From contig NC_132923.1 in assembly GCF_047675955.1 (NCBI RefSeq), forward strand, positions 90,703,137 to 90,767,136: a stretch of DNA of 64,000 bases. The letters run 5' to 3'. This document shows, in pieces, positions 46,192 to 57,508 of this stretch. The notes under the pieces were generated by a model that worked only from the letters and a program-made list of their open reading frames with translations, ran no database searches and was not told the origin of the DNA. Origin of the DNA: Chlorocebus sabaeus. Its lineage: Eukaryota > Chordata > Mammalia > Primates > Cercopithecidae. How positions within the stretch are numbered: position 1 is the first letter of the stretch; every line of letters begins with the position of its first letter. The position numbers and the translations under genes were made by a program.

Positions 46192-47055
46192 CTGTTTCCA
46201 TTATTATTAATAAAACTGGGATGCTTTGTGGCCCATCTCCATCGTGTCCCATTCAGAGGAAGAACCAGCTTAACATTCAAATTAAATTGAAAAGTAATTT
46301 AAGTATTTATTCCATCTTCTCAAAAATGCCAAAGGGGTTTACATTCATAAAGCTACAATACTACTTAAAATCCTATTTCTTCATGTTTGGGATGGTTAAT
46401 CCCAAACTTTCTTCTCTCTTAAAACTTACCAACTCATAACAACGTGAATGGTCTCATTTTTGTGTTTCTTTTGTAACCCTTCTCAAACCTATTAAGTTTC
46501 TATTCCACGAGTACCTGCCTCCCGTTAAACTCTCTCCTTTGCGTGTGTTGTTATTCTGATCTGTACAGTAAGGGCCAGAAACCAAGAGAGCAAAGAAAAG
46601 AACCTATGAATACTCAAATATAGCAACATTTTCGCTTCTGTCACACTTACCTGTGGTAGAGGATATAACATGCTTTGGCTTTTGGAAAAAGTCTGTTTAG
46701 TTTTAGAAGGACAATGAGGTGATTCAGACCTGTTGCAGGACATTAATTCGGGACTTGAAATTTAGTTTTTCTCCAGATAGTCATAAACTATGTAAGAGCT
46801 GCTATCATATCTTTCTAACTGGGACTGGTTCCTAGTGTTCAGCCCTTGAAATTTAGTATTGCCAGATAAAATATATGCAATATGGACCATGCAGTATTAT
46901 TCATTGTTTATTTGAAATTCAAATTTAACTGGGTGTCCTATATTTTTATTTGCTAAATCTAGCAACCTTAATTTAGAGAGAGAGTGCTGACTAGGCTGTA
47001 TTTTCTAGTACATTCTCTGTGGTGTTTAAGAATACATGTGTAACGATGTAGTGGA
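46192..47055. other. No recognisable feature
   Basis: About 0.86 kb of intronic sequence without an identifiable element. Confidence 0.45.
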
Positions 47056-47509
47056 TATGAGGATACTTTCAGTTTTGATAACAGAAAATCCAACTCAAAT
47101 TAGTTAAAACAAAGGGAATTTGAATTTGAATTACATAGGCTTATGTAATTGAAAAGACCAAAGGGAGTGAGGGCCCCTGGCATAGTTTGATCAAGGATAC
47201 AGGCTTTGGCCCTGTTTTTCTATAATTCTCTTGACTTTACCCTGTATTAGGTTTTTTTTTCTCATACGGGCTTCCCCAGTAGTACAAGATGGCTGCCTTT
47301 GTATGTTTCCTCATTCCTGGGAGAGAAAGAAGATGTTTCCTACAAATACAGTGCAAAAATCCTAAGCTTGACACTAGTTGAACCATCTCGTGCTCCAAAG
47401 GATCACTGTCTTAAAATCTGGGTAGCTTTCTGTGTCTAGACCAGTGGCTTTTAAACTTGAGTGTGCATTAGAACTACCTGGAAGACTTGTGAAATTACAG
47501 ACTGCAGCC

Positions 47510-47846
47510 AGACACTGTGGCTCATGCCAGTAATCCCAGCGCGGTGGCTCAAGCCTGTAATCCCAGCACTTTGGGAGGCCGAGACGGGTGGATCACGAGG
47601 TCAGGAGATCGAGACCATCCTGGCTAACACGGTGAAACCCCGTCTCTACTAAAAATACGAAAAAAAAAAACTAGCTGGGCTCGGTGGCGGGCACCTGTAG
47701 TCCCAGCTACTCGGGAGGCTGAGGCAGGAGAATGGCGTAAACCCAGGAGGCGGAGCTTGCAGTGAGCTGAAATCCGACTGCACTCCAGCCTGGGCGACAG
47801 AGCGAGACTCCGTCTCAAAACAACAACAACAACAACAACAACAACA
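47510..47846 (+). repeat. AluY with duplicated head, inside MER5A
   Basis: An older-looking head (CAGACACTGTGGCTCATGCC...) is followed at 47540 by a second head lacking its first bases (GCGGTGGCTCAAGCC) and a complete OWM-type AluY; (CAA)n tail. Confidence 0.88.
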
Positions 47847-47849
47847 AAA

Positions 47850-48022
47850 TTAATGAGGCCTGGTGGTGTATGCCTGTAGTCTGAGCTACTTGGGAAGCTG
47901 AGATGGGAGGATTGCTTGAGCCTGAGAGGTCAAGGCTGCACTGAGCTGTGATTATGCCACTGCACTGCAGCCTGGATGACAGAGAAGATGCTATCTCAAA
48001 AAACAAAAACACAACACACAAA
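47850..48022 (+). repeat. Alu arm inside MER5A
   Basis: Single-arm sense fragment with an AAAACAAAAACACAAC tail. Confidence 0.8.
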
Positions 48023-48639
48023 TTGCTAGGTCCTTCCCCCAAAATGTCTAGTTGAGTAGGTTCAGTAGACTTGGTTCCAAGAAGTTGTATTTGTAACACG
48101 TTCCCAGATGTTACTGATTTTGCTGGTCACAAACCACACTTTAAGAACCACTGTTATGTCAAATCAGGGCCTACTCCTGGAGCTGAGGAAGGGGTCAATC
48201 CCACTTAAACTTTTTACCAGTGAGGGGAGGGGGTAAGATGTTTGGAAGATAACAACAATGTCCACTGAAGAGAGGACTACTGGTTTTTTTTGCATATCTA
48301 GTTTCTCTTCCCTCTTACTTAGGTAAGAATTTCCTGATTTTTCTCTTGGAACCACTCCTCCTTCATTTGGAATGATGTGGCTTGGGTGGTTGGCCTAACC
48401 CATTGGTTTAAGGGTGGGCACGTGATCTAGGCCTGGTCAATGAGAGCACTTGCATAGTCACAGTGATCAGCCCAGGAGTGAATAGGGCAGTGATCTTTGT
48501 AGTTTAGTCAGTGTATGTTAGTATACGTTGCCATTTACTGTCCTGGCCAGGGATATGAAGATCACATAATCCCTGTCCTCAAGAAGCTCAGACTGTAGTT
48601 ACAAAAGACATACCTGTAAATATACCACGCAACGCTCCT

Positions 48640-48875
48640 CTTTATAATTCCCTCTCTTTCTCCTGGCTGTCATCTAAAATACATTTTTATCATATACTGT
48701 ACTACCACCTTTACAATCCTTAACCATACTTATAATTGTTTAGTGTCTTTAGTCCTCATTAAATTATAAATTCCATCAGGATAAGGACTGAGTCCATAAT
48801 TAGTTGCTGGATCTTCAGTACCTAGCCCTGTCTCTGGCACATAGAAAGTACTCAGTAAATGCTGATTGAATGGAT
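48640..48875 (+). repeat. L2 LINE, 3' end
   Basis: ATAAATTCCATCAGGATAAGGAC ... TCTGGCACATAGAAAGTACTC ... TGATTGAATGG. A short antisense L2 piece precedes it at about 48535-48600. Confidence 0.82.
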
Positions 48876-49023
48876 GTCGAAGTATAGCAGTAGAAGAATA
48901 TATAAACGAAATAGGGAATCATTGGTTTACTGGTAGGGTAGGAGAAGTAACAGCCTGAATAAATGCATAAAGTTATTAAAACACCTTAAGTTTTGTTGAA
49001 GACAATGTATGAGATAGGACATG

Positions 49024-49292
49024 GCCTGTGCATGGTGGCTCATGCCTGTAATTATGGCGTTTTGGGAGGCTGTGGTGGGAGGATCACTTGAGCTCAGGAG
49101 TTCAATACCAGCCTGGGCAACATAATGAGACCCCCATCTCTTTAAAAAAAATCTGGCTGGGTGTGGTGGCATATGACTGTAGTCCCAGCTACTCAGGAGG
49201 CTGAGGTGGGAGGATTCCTTGGGCCCAGGAGGCTGCAGCGAACTGTGATTGGGCCACTGCACTCCAGCTTGGGCAACAGAGCATAACCTTGT

Positions 49293-49320
<28 letters not shown>
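49024..49320 (+). repeat. Old Alu (J type)
   Basis: Full-length diverged sense copy with 26-base A-run. Confidence 0.9.
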
Positions 49321-49321
<1 letters not shown>

Positions 49322-49323
<2 letters not shown>

Positions 49324-49985
49324 GAGAGAGAGGAAGTTGTATTAGATGAATCTGGACCAGTAGGTGGGGTCCAGATCATGAAAGTCCCTGAAGGCTACAT
49401 TTAGGGGTTGAATTTTATCCTGCTGACATTTGGGAAGCCTTGACTGATTGGTTTTAAGTAGGGAAGAGAGTACATTGGCTATAAGGTGAAAAATAGATTG
49501 GAGGAGAATAAGATTAAAGAAGGAAAACTGGTTAGGAGGCTATTTCAGTACAGAAGAAAGATGTTATGAAACCATAAGGCTAAGATTGTAGCAGTGAGAA
49601 TGAATAGTAGAGTTGTTTAAAAAGTAGGATTGGTGGACCTTAGAGACTATTCTGAGGAAAATGAAGTAATCTAGAATGACTTTTAGTTTTCTAGCTTGGT
49701 AGATGGTGGTAGTATAAACCAAGAGAAGCAAGTTGAGGAAGAAGGCCAGAATTTGGATTATATGGCCTCTTACATAAAAATGAGGGAATGGTGAAATGGC
49801 CCAGGTTTTCTCCTTTTGGTGGGATTCTTTTTCTCTTAGGTTTCACTTGGGCAGGAGAGGAGAGTGGCTTCTACTACTTCTAGGTTTGAGGACTAGAGCA
49901 GATGATAGTAAATCAGATATTACTGAGTTCATAGGGTGGAGGAGAGATTATAGTGAGAACTGAATGCTTCCAGGTTTTAGTTGCT
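49322..49985 (-). repeat. L2 LINE, antisense
   Basis: TTGAATTTTATCCTGCTGAC ... GGTTAGGAGGCTATTTCAG; a longer copy of the region seen at 43.8-44.0 kb. Confidence 0.78.
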
Positions 49986-50084
49986 AAAGTAATTTTTAGT
50001 TTTCAGATGTTTAAGCTGCCTCATCCTTTTTGAAAGCAAGTGTATAAATTATAAGAAAATTAACTCTTAAGATTCATGAATTAG

Positions 50085-50850
50085 CTTCACTATTGGTGGA
50101 GATGTGAATTGCTGCAACTGTTTTGGAAAGTTTGTCAGTATATAGTAAAATAGCTCTTCTGGGAATCTGTTCTGTAGAAATAAAAGTGTCAACATATGAA
50201 GGTATATGTATGGATATTTTTATAACGTTTCCAATATTTGCTACTAAAAACAGCCTGAATATCCATCAGAAGTAGGTATGGAAGTGTAAATTGTCATGTA
50301 CCTATGTTGTGGAATATTTTGCAACTCAGAGAATGTATTATAATTCTGTATATATTTACCTGGAGGGATGTCTGTGATAGATTGTAGAGTAAGACAAACA
50401 AGTTATAAAGAAATGTGTTTGGCCGGGCGCGGTGGCTCAAGCCTGTAATCCCAGCACTTTGGGAGGCCGAGACGGGTGGATCACAAGGTCAGGAGATCGA
50501 GACCATCCTGGCTATCATGGTGAAACCCCGTCTCTACTAAAAAAATACAAAAAACTAGCCGGGCGCCGTGGCGGGCGCCTGTAGTCCCAGCTACTCGGGA
50601 GGCTGAGGCAGGAGAATGGCGTGAACCCGGGAGGCGGAGCTTGCAGTGAGCTGAGATCCGGCCACAGCACTCCAACCTGGGCGACAGAGCGAGACTCCGT
50701 CTCAAAAAAAAAAAAAAAAAAAAAAAAAAAGAAATGTGTTTAATAAGATCCCATTTTTATAAAAAACCAAAAACAATGTTTCACATTCTTAGGATTATAG
50801 GAACCTGAAGAAAGGTGTAAAGGTGTATTTCATTTCAGGTCCTCTTTCCA
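50085..50850 (+). repeat. Ancient L1 (L1M) 3' fragment, split by an AluY
   Basis: GGAAAGTTTGTCAGTATATAG ... GAATATCCATCAG ... TGTGGAATATTTTGC; typical L1 ORF2 end and 3' UTR, with no open frame. Confidence 0.75.
50421..50730 (+). repeat. AluY, Old World monkey type, inside L1
   Basis: Nearly consensus; 30-base uninterrupted A-tail. Perfect target duplication GAAATGTGTTT at 50410-50420 and 50731-50741. Very young. Confidence 0.96.
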
Positions 50851-50869
50851 TGTCTTATCGCAGTGAACA

Positions 50870-51055
50870 AAAGAAAGTCCTTATTTTATGTAGGAGGACA
50901 TGTGACAATAAATAAGAAGTGAATATATAGTATGTTAGGTGGAGATAAATATTATAGAGAAAACAACTACTGGCTTAAGGGGGATGGAGGACAGAGATGG
51001 AATTGCTATTTTATTTTGGGTAGTCAGAGGAGACCTCACTGATATGGTGACTTAA
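50870..51055 (-). repeat. L2 LINE, antisense
   Basis: GACAATAAATAAGAAGTG ... GGTAGTCAGAGGAGACCTCACTG. Confidence 0.68.
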
Positions 51056-51209
51056 CTTTCTTTTTGTGAAATACAGTACTAAAAAGTGTAGGAAACATAA
51101 ACATACAGTTTGTTGGCTTCATGTAAATTGAACAGCTGCTTAACAACCACCTAGATAAAGATTTTATAGATAGCCAGCTTCTCAGAGACCCAAAACATGC
51201 CCCCACTCT

Positions 51210-51501
51210 TTTTTTTTTTTTGAGACAGAGTCTCGCTCTGTCACCCAGGCTGGAGTGCAGTGGTATGATCTCAGCTCACTGCAATTTCTGCCTCTGGGTT
51301 CAAGCAATTCTCATGCTTCAGCCTCCTGAGTAGTGGGGATTACAGGCATGCACAGCTACATGCGGCTAATTTTTGTATTTTTAGTAGAGATGGGGTTTTA
51401 TCATGTTGGCCAGGCTGGTCTTGAATTCCTAGCCTCAAGTGATCTGCCTGCCTCAGTCTCCCAAAGTGCTGGGATTACAGGTGTGAGCACTGCACAGAGC
51501 C
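51210..51501 (-). repeat. Alu
   Basis: Antisense full-length S-type copy. Confidence 0.9.
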
Positions 51502-51639
51502 TAAAACATGTCCTTTTCTAATTATATTCCCTTTCTTACCACCAGAGGTAAGAAGGCGGTGGTGGGGCGTGTTTTGGGTCTCTGAGAATCTTTGTGTAGA
51601 TGCTGCCTTGAGAGGAAAAAGTATTGTTAGAAGACTGGT

Positions 51640-51825
51640 TTGAATTTGGTCTGCTTACCAACTATGTGACATTGAATGGTTGTCATATAAAATGGAAGTA
51701 ATAACACTTAATTCACAGAGTTTTTAAATAAGAATTATAACTATGTACCCGTGTATATATGTTCACATATATATGTAAAGAAATAACACCTAGTATCTGG
51801 CATATAGCAGGTACTCTACACATCT
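51640..51825 (+). repeat. MIR SINE, diverged
   Basis: TTACCAACTATGTGACATTG ... AAATGGAAGTAATAAC ... TGGCATATAGCAGGTAC. Confidence 0.68.
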
Positions 51826-52214
51826 TTCGTGAAGGTCAGTGTTTTTGTGATATGGTAATAGGGAAATGTGTAGAGCTTGTGCTAGAGATTTTGTTAGAGG
51901 CAGCTACGTATCTTACTTGCTAGAGGCTACTTGGCTCTGGTATGTTTGACTCTAAGATCAGGATGGGTAAAATCTTGGGATAAGAGAAGCAATGTAGCAA
52001 GTGTGAGTGACCATGTTTCTTTTCTTATGGGTCATTTTAACTTTTTCTATGGGAAAATTAAAAAAAAAACAAAACCTTTTTCTGTTCCCAGGCTGACCCT
52101 CCTCCCCACTTTTTTTCATTTTCTGTCTCAGTAAAATTCTGCTGCTGTTCAGCATAATTACTTCTTGGATCTTCACTTCCTCTCTATGGTAAGCCTAAAT
52201 GCTGACCATCTCAA

Positions 52215-53160
52215 GCAGTAATTCAACAAATATTTATTGGTAATGGCTTCTATGTGTGAAACACTTGGCACTGGAGATACAAAGATAGGTAAGAAAATAT
52301 GTGCCCTAAAGGAGCTCATAGTCTTTGAATACAAAGGTAGGGTTCAATAACTAAACTGTCATCACTAAACTTTTTATTAGAAGGTTGAGAAGAGCTCTGT
52401 AGAATCAAAGAAGAGGTATTACTTAATAAGGCCTGAGAATATGAGGGAAAGTTTCGTGGAAAAAAACATGCATAACTTGAGTCTTAAAAAAAAAGTAGCT
52501 GGGCTGAGCGTGGTGGCTCAGGCTGAGCCCAGTGGCTCACGCCTGTAATCTCAGCACTTTGGGAGGCAAAGGTGGGCAGATCACTTGAGGTCAGGAGTTT
52601 GTGACCAGCCTGGCCAACATGGTGAAACCTCAGCTCTACTAAAAAAAAAAAAAAAAGCCAAGCATGGTGGCATGTGCCTGTAGTCTCAGCTACTCGCGAG
52701 GCTGAGCCAGGAGAATCACTTGAACCTGTGAGGTAGAAGTTTCAGTGAGCTGAGATCGTGCCATTGCACTCCAGCTTGGGCAACAGAGTGAGACCCCATC
52801 TGAAAAAGAAAAAAAAAAAAAAAGTGGGTGAGGCAGTGTGGTAAAAGAGAGAGGGGATCCAGGAATAGGGATGGGCATTTTATGAGGTACAGGGTATGTG
52901 CAAAGGCATGAGAAAGAGTTGTGTGTTTGGATGAGCTGCAGGTATTGGTGTATCTAGGGTGGAAAGGTGCCTGTGGGAAGTAATAGGAAAATGATCTTGG
53001 AAGAGTAAGCAGAGACTGGACCATGTAGGGACTTCTGTGCCATGCTGAAGAGTTTGAACTTTATCCTGTATGTGGTGTGGAACTCCTGAAACACAGTGTG
53101 CTAAACCATTATGGTTAGATTTGAAACTCAAAAGAAGCAGAGAAGGGTGGAAAAGAACCA
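52215..53160 (-). repeat. L2 LINE, antisense, split by an Alu
   Basis: CAACAAATATTTATTGG ... AAGGAGCTCATAGTCTTTG | Alu | GCAAAGGCATGAGAAAG ... GAAGAGTTTGAACTTTATCC. Related fragments continue to about 54.4 kb. Confidence 0.8.
52502..52823 (+). repeat. Alu with duplicated head, inside L2
   Basis: GGCTGAGCGTGGTGGCTCA is followed at once by GGCTGAGCCCAGTGGCTCA and the rest of the element. Confidence 0.9.
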
Positions 53161-53167
53161 GGAGATT

Positions 53168-53471
53168 GGTCGGGCACGGTAGCTTAGCTCACGCCTGTAA
53201 TCCCAGAACTTTGGGAGGCTGAGGTGGGCAGATCACAGCCTCAGGAGTTCGAGACCAGTCTGGCCAATATGGGGAAATCGCATCTCTACTAAAAATACAA
53301 AAAAACTAGCTGGGGGTGTTGGCAGGCACCTGTAATCCCAACTACTAGGGAGGCTGAGGCAGGAGAATCACTTGAACCCAGGAGGCAGAGGTTGCAGTGA
53401 GCCAAGATTGCACCACTGCACTTCAGCCTGGGCAATGGGGAGATTCCGTCTCAAAAAAAAAAAAAAAAAAC
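53168..53471 (+). repeat. Alu (S type) with small head insertion
   Basis: Head reads CGGTAGCTTAGCTCACGCC; flanks CCAGGA(G/C)ATTGGT on both sides. Confidence 0.92.
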
Positions 53472-53716
53472 AAACCCAGGACATTGGTCTCTGGTAAGCC
53501 TCGGGAGAGATTTTTCAAGAAGGAAAAAATGGCTAACAGTGTACAGTCTAAAGTGATTAAGTGAAATAATGATACAAAAGCTTCTGGTGGACTTTGCTAT
53601 TGAGACAACCTTAACAAGATAAATATTTGTTTAGTGATTGGGGGTAGAAGTCAAATTCCAATAGACAGAAGAGTAACTGGGAGGTGAGAAAACAGGCTGC
53701 AAATATAAACCATTCT

Positions 53717-54004
53717 TTTTCTTTTTTTTGAGATGGAGTCTTGCTCTGTGCCCCAGACTGGAGTGCAGTGGCGCGATCTTGGCTCACTGCAAGCTCTGCC
53801 TCCTCGGTTCACACCATTCTCCTGCCTCAGCCTCCCTAGTAGCTGGGACTACAGGTGCCTGCCACCACGCCCAGCTAATTTTTGTATTTTTAGTAGAGAC
53901 GGGGTTTCACCATGTTAGGGTGGTCTCCATCTCCTGACCTTGTTATCTGCCCACCTCGGCCTCCCAAAGTGCTGGGATTACAGGCGTGAGCCACTGTGCC
54001 CTGC
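53717..54004 (-). repeat. AluY/S
   Basis: Target duplication AAATATA(A/G)ACCATTCTT at 53700-53716 and 54005-54021. Confidence 0.93.
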
Positions 54005-54909
54005 CAAATATAGACCATTCTTAGAAAACTTGCTGTGAAGCAAAAGTAAGAGGTAGCTAGAGAAGTAGAGCTGAGAAACATAATGTTTTTGAAGATGGAA
54101 GAGTAAAGAATGTGTTACGTTTTGGTGGAGTAGAATAGAGTTAAGACTGAATATTTAGGGCTGTGTGATTTGATGGAACAGGAAGGTGGTGGGTATGGAG
54201 GTGAGAAGGGATTACTGTACTAGCTCAGGGAACGAGGAGATAAACCTTTGCCTAATACTTAGAATGAAGAATATGGGTATGAAGAAGAGTGTAGGCTGGA
54301 AAATTGGGTGAGGTCAGATTTATTTTTTCTGGTAAAGGGCAATTGTGAGAGAAGAGATGTATAGAGTGTTTGGTTTGAGATTTAGAGTACCCATTGATTA
54401 CTGTCTGGGATGGAAAAGGTCACTGATCCAGAGGCATATATATGGATGAATTACAACAGGATAATAATCTCAGTTAGGATTAGAAACTGTAAATCTGTAG
54501 TGGCATGAATTCCTAACCTGTTATGATTTTCTTCAGCAGGACTCAGTAGCTGTGGTATGAGAATATAGGAAGCAGGTGGTTGGATTGATTCCCCCTGGTT
54601 GAGAGATTTACTGGCTAGTGTGGCAAAAGAACAATCGGGAGCTGGAGAGATCCTGGCAAGAGAGTGGGTGATGTGCAACATTAAGGGAATAATTAAGTAA
54701 ATGATGATATATTCATATAAAAAGCTGTGTTTCTGCTATTAAAATTTATGTTTATGAAGAATTTATAAAAGTACTTATTTTATAATGTTAAGGTAATAGT
54801 GCTATATATTGTACAAAGGGTTAGTAATTACTGTAATATTCAAGAGATTGTTTTAGGCATAATGATGAAAAGATACAAAACCATTGTATTGGTCACACCT
54901 AGTCACATG

Positions 54910-55100
54910 TAGACAATTATTTGACAGGGATTATTAGCTCTTCTTTATAGGTGAAGAAAATGAGATTTAGTATGGATGAATTGTTCAGGGTCACAAATTT
55001 GGTAAAAGCCAAAGAGAACTATTATAATTTGTGGAATAGTTACTATGCCAGGCATTGTTTTATCTGTGTAGTATTAATAATTTTCTCACATATTGCTCTA
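54910..55100 (-). repeat. MIR-like fragments, antisense
   Basis: TATAGGTGAAGAAAATGAGATTTAG, then CAGGGTCACAAATTTGG, and CCAGGCATTGTTTTATC resemble reversed MIR; weak. Confidence 0.5.
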
Positions 55101-55194
55101 ATTTGAATTTTTAGTTAAAAAAGCAGACTCACAGGAGAGTAACAATATAAGCAATAGATAACTAAGTATGAGTTATCTAAATAGTGGATTCCAA

Positions 55195-55330
55195 CTAACT
55201 TTGCAAGTGTCAAAGAGTGATACCAAGTGCTAGAGAATTTCAAAAGAAAGATGTAGACTAGAGTTGAAGAAAGACTTTGGAGATAATCATATTTGAACTT
55301 GGACTATGAAGAATAGGTAGGATGGTCTTT
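55195..55330 (-). repeat. L2-like fragment, antisense
   Basis: GTCAAAGAGTGATACCAAGTGC ... GGAGATAATCATATTTGAAC resembles reversed L2; weak. Confidence 0.45.
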
Positions 55331-55395
55331 TTAAGTAAATGATGATACACTCATATAACAAGCTGTGTTTCTGTTTTTGTTTTGTTTTGGTTTGG

Positions 55396-55481
55396 TTTTT
55401 TTTGAGACGGAGTCTCACTCTGTCACTCGGGCTGGAGTGCAGTGGCGTGATCTTGGCTCACTGTAACCTTCGCTTCCTGGT
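55396..55481 (-). repeat. Alu fragment (right-arm end only)
   Basis: 85 bp from T-run to CTTCGCTTCCTGG, then non-Alu sequence. Confidence 0.85.
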
Positions 55482-55597
55482 CTCTTTGATTTATTCCTTT
55501 CCATATTAAAAAATTAATAGTACTCTGTAATAGTCTGGTATCTCATGTATCTGGAGCCTTTGCTTAAATAAAATAAAAATATTAGTCTTGCTTTTTC

Positions 55598-55882
55598 TTT
55601 CTTTTTTTGAGACAGAGTCTCACTCTATCACCCAGGCTGGAGTGCAGTGGCACGATCTCAGTAGTGAGATCTAGGCTTACTGCAACCTCCCTGGTTCAAG
55701 CAATTCTTATGCCCCAGCCTCCCAAGTAGCCGGGATTACAGGCACCTGCCACCATGCCTGGCTAATTTTTGTATTTTCAGTAGGGTTTCACCATGTTGGC
55801 CAGGCTGTCTGGAATTCCTGACCTCAAGTGATCCACCCGCCTTGGCCTCCCAAAGTGTTGAGATTACAGGTGTGAGCTACTT
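55598..55882 (-). repeat. Alu
   Basis: Antisense with a 20-bp insertion (AGTAGTGAGATCTAGG) near 55660. Confidence 0.9.
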
Positions 55883-55909
55883 ATTTTTTATTACAAGACT
55901 AAGGAAGGC

Positions 55910-56197
55910 AGGCGCTGTGGCTCACGCCTGTAATCCCAGCACTTTGGGAGGCTGAGGCAGGTGGATCGTCTGAGGTGAGGAGTTTAAGACCAGCCTGACC
56001 AATATGGTGAAACCCGTTTGTACTAAAAATACAAAATTAGCCAGGCGTAGTGGCGCATGCTTGTAATCCCAGCTACTTGGGAGGCTGAGGCAGGAGAATT
56101 GCTTGAAACCAGGGGACAGAGGTTGCAGTGAGCTGAGATCACGCCATTGCACTCCATCCTGGGCAACAAGAGTGAAACTCTGTCAAAAAAAAAAAAA
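55910..56197 (+). repeat. Alu (S type)
   Basis: Flanks AAGACTAAGG on both sides; lies 27 bp from the opposite-strand Alu before it. Confidence 0.92.
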
Positions 56198-56282
56198 AAG
56201 ACTAAGGCAATCAATTTGTGGACATGATAAGGGACTCAACATTATTTGCTGATCCCTGGGGTATCATTTAAGACTGCTTTGG

Positions 56283-56358
56283 AAGGAATGGAAGAAATAT
56301 GGCTTCCAACTAACTTTGCAAAGGAATGGAAGAAATATGGGTTCCAACTAACCTTCCA
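56283..56358 (+). repeat. 38-bp tandem duplication
   Basis: Two copies of a 38-bp unit (AAGGAATGGAAGAAATATGG then (G/C)TTCCAACTAAC(T/C)TT), not part of a recognised transposon. Confidence 0.9.
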
Positions 56359-56610
56359 AGTTGAGTCATGGACTCCTTAATAGGCCTTCTAGAATATATT
56401 AAAGTGTAAATATCAATGTATCTATCCATCCATTATCTAAAGTTATTTTTCTCCTAAGTCATTTATATTTGATTATTGTTTTTTACTATGATTGGTGGAA
56501 GAAAAACAATTTGAAATCAACTACTAAAAATCATTGAAACCAAAGATTTAGATTTTTTGGGGGGCAGGGAGATAATCATCAAGAATATATCAGAAAGGAT
56601 TTAATGGTTA

Positions 56611-56925
56611 AGGCTGTGTATGGTGGCTTATGCCTGTAATTCCAGAACTTTGGGAGGCCAAGGTGGGTCTAGCCACTTGAGCCCAGAATTTTGAGACCAG
56701 CCTGGGCAACGTAGTGAAAACTTGTCTCTACAGAAAAAAAAAAAAAAAAAAAAAAATTAGCTGCGTGTGGTGGTATGTACCTGTAGTTCCAGCTACTAGG
56801 GAGGCTAAGGTGGGAGGATCACTTGAGCCTGGAAGGTCAAGGCTGCAGTGAGCCATAGTCATGCCATTGTACTCCATCCTGGGCAACAAAGCAAGACTGT
56901 GTTTCAATCAATAAATAAGTAAATA
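56611..56925 (+). repeat. Old Alu (J type)
   Basis: Middle A-run of 24 bases; (AATA)n tail. Confidence 0.9.
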
Positions 56926-57047
56926 AATGATTGCACTGTACTCAAAGTTAAAATAGGGAATGCTGTATGTGGATGTATTATTCATCAGCTTTTATATTTG
57001 AGATGTCTATAATTGCCATGTGTAAATTAATTTCCACAAGAAGTAGT

Positions 57048-57058
57048 CATCATTGTAA
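57048..57058 (+). repeat. Target-site duplication of the COX7B retrocopy
   Basis: CATCATTGTAA here is identical to 58785-58795, enclosing the whole retrocopy plus its four Alus; it fixes the retrocopy ends. Confidence 0.88.
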
Positions 57059-57152
57059 TTTTTTTTGAAGGTTTCAAATATACTTTATTTCTTCAGCGAT
57101 GCCATATCTTAATGGATACACAGTGCTTTTACTTGGCATCAATTATGAGCTG

Positions 57153-57500
57153 TTTTTTATTTTATTGTATTTTATTTATTTATTTATTTAAAATGGAGTT
57201 TTGTCTTTTGACCAGGCTGGAGTGAAGTGGCGCAATCTCGGCTCACTGCAGCTTCTGCCTCCACTTCCCTCTTCCACCCCAGCCCCGGAGTACCAGTGAT
57301 TCTCCTGCCTCAGCCTCCTGAGTAGCTGGGATTGTAGGTACCCGCCACCATGCCCGACTAATTTTTGTATCTTTAGTAGAGATGGGGTTTCGCTGTGTTG
57401 GCCAGGCTAGACTGGTCTTGAACTTCTGACCTCAGGTGATCCACCTGCCTTGGCCTCCCAAAGTGCTAGGATTATAGGCGTCAGCCACTGTGTCCAGCTG
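57153..57500 (-). repeat. Alu in the COX7B retrocopy 3' UTR (first)
   Basis: Target duplication ATGAGCTG at 57145-57152 and 57501-57508; (TTTA)n-rich tail; poly-C insertion (CTTCCACCCCAGCCCC) in the right arm. Confidence 0.92.
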
Positions 57501-57508
57501 ATGAGCTG

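Larger units (their letters stand above)
47445..48153 (+). repeat. MER5A (hAT-Charlie MITE) split by two Alus
   Basis: Left half CAGTGGCTTTTAAACTTGAGTGTGC, right half ends CACACTTTAAGAACCACTG: perfect-looking inverted ends about 700 bp apart because of the Alus. Left flank GTCTAGAC; right flank TTATGTCA, so the duplication has decayed. Confidence 0.88.
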
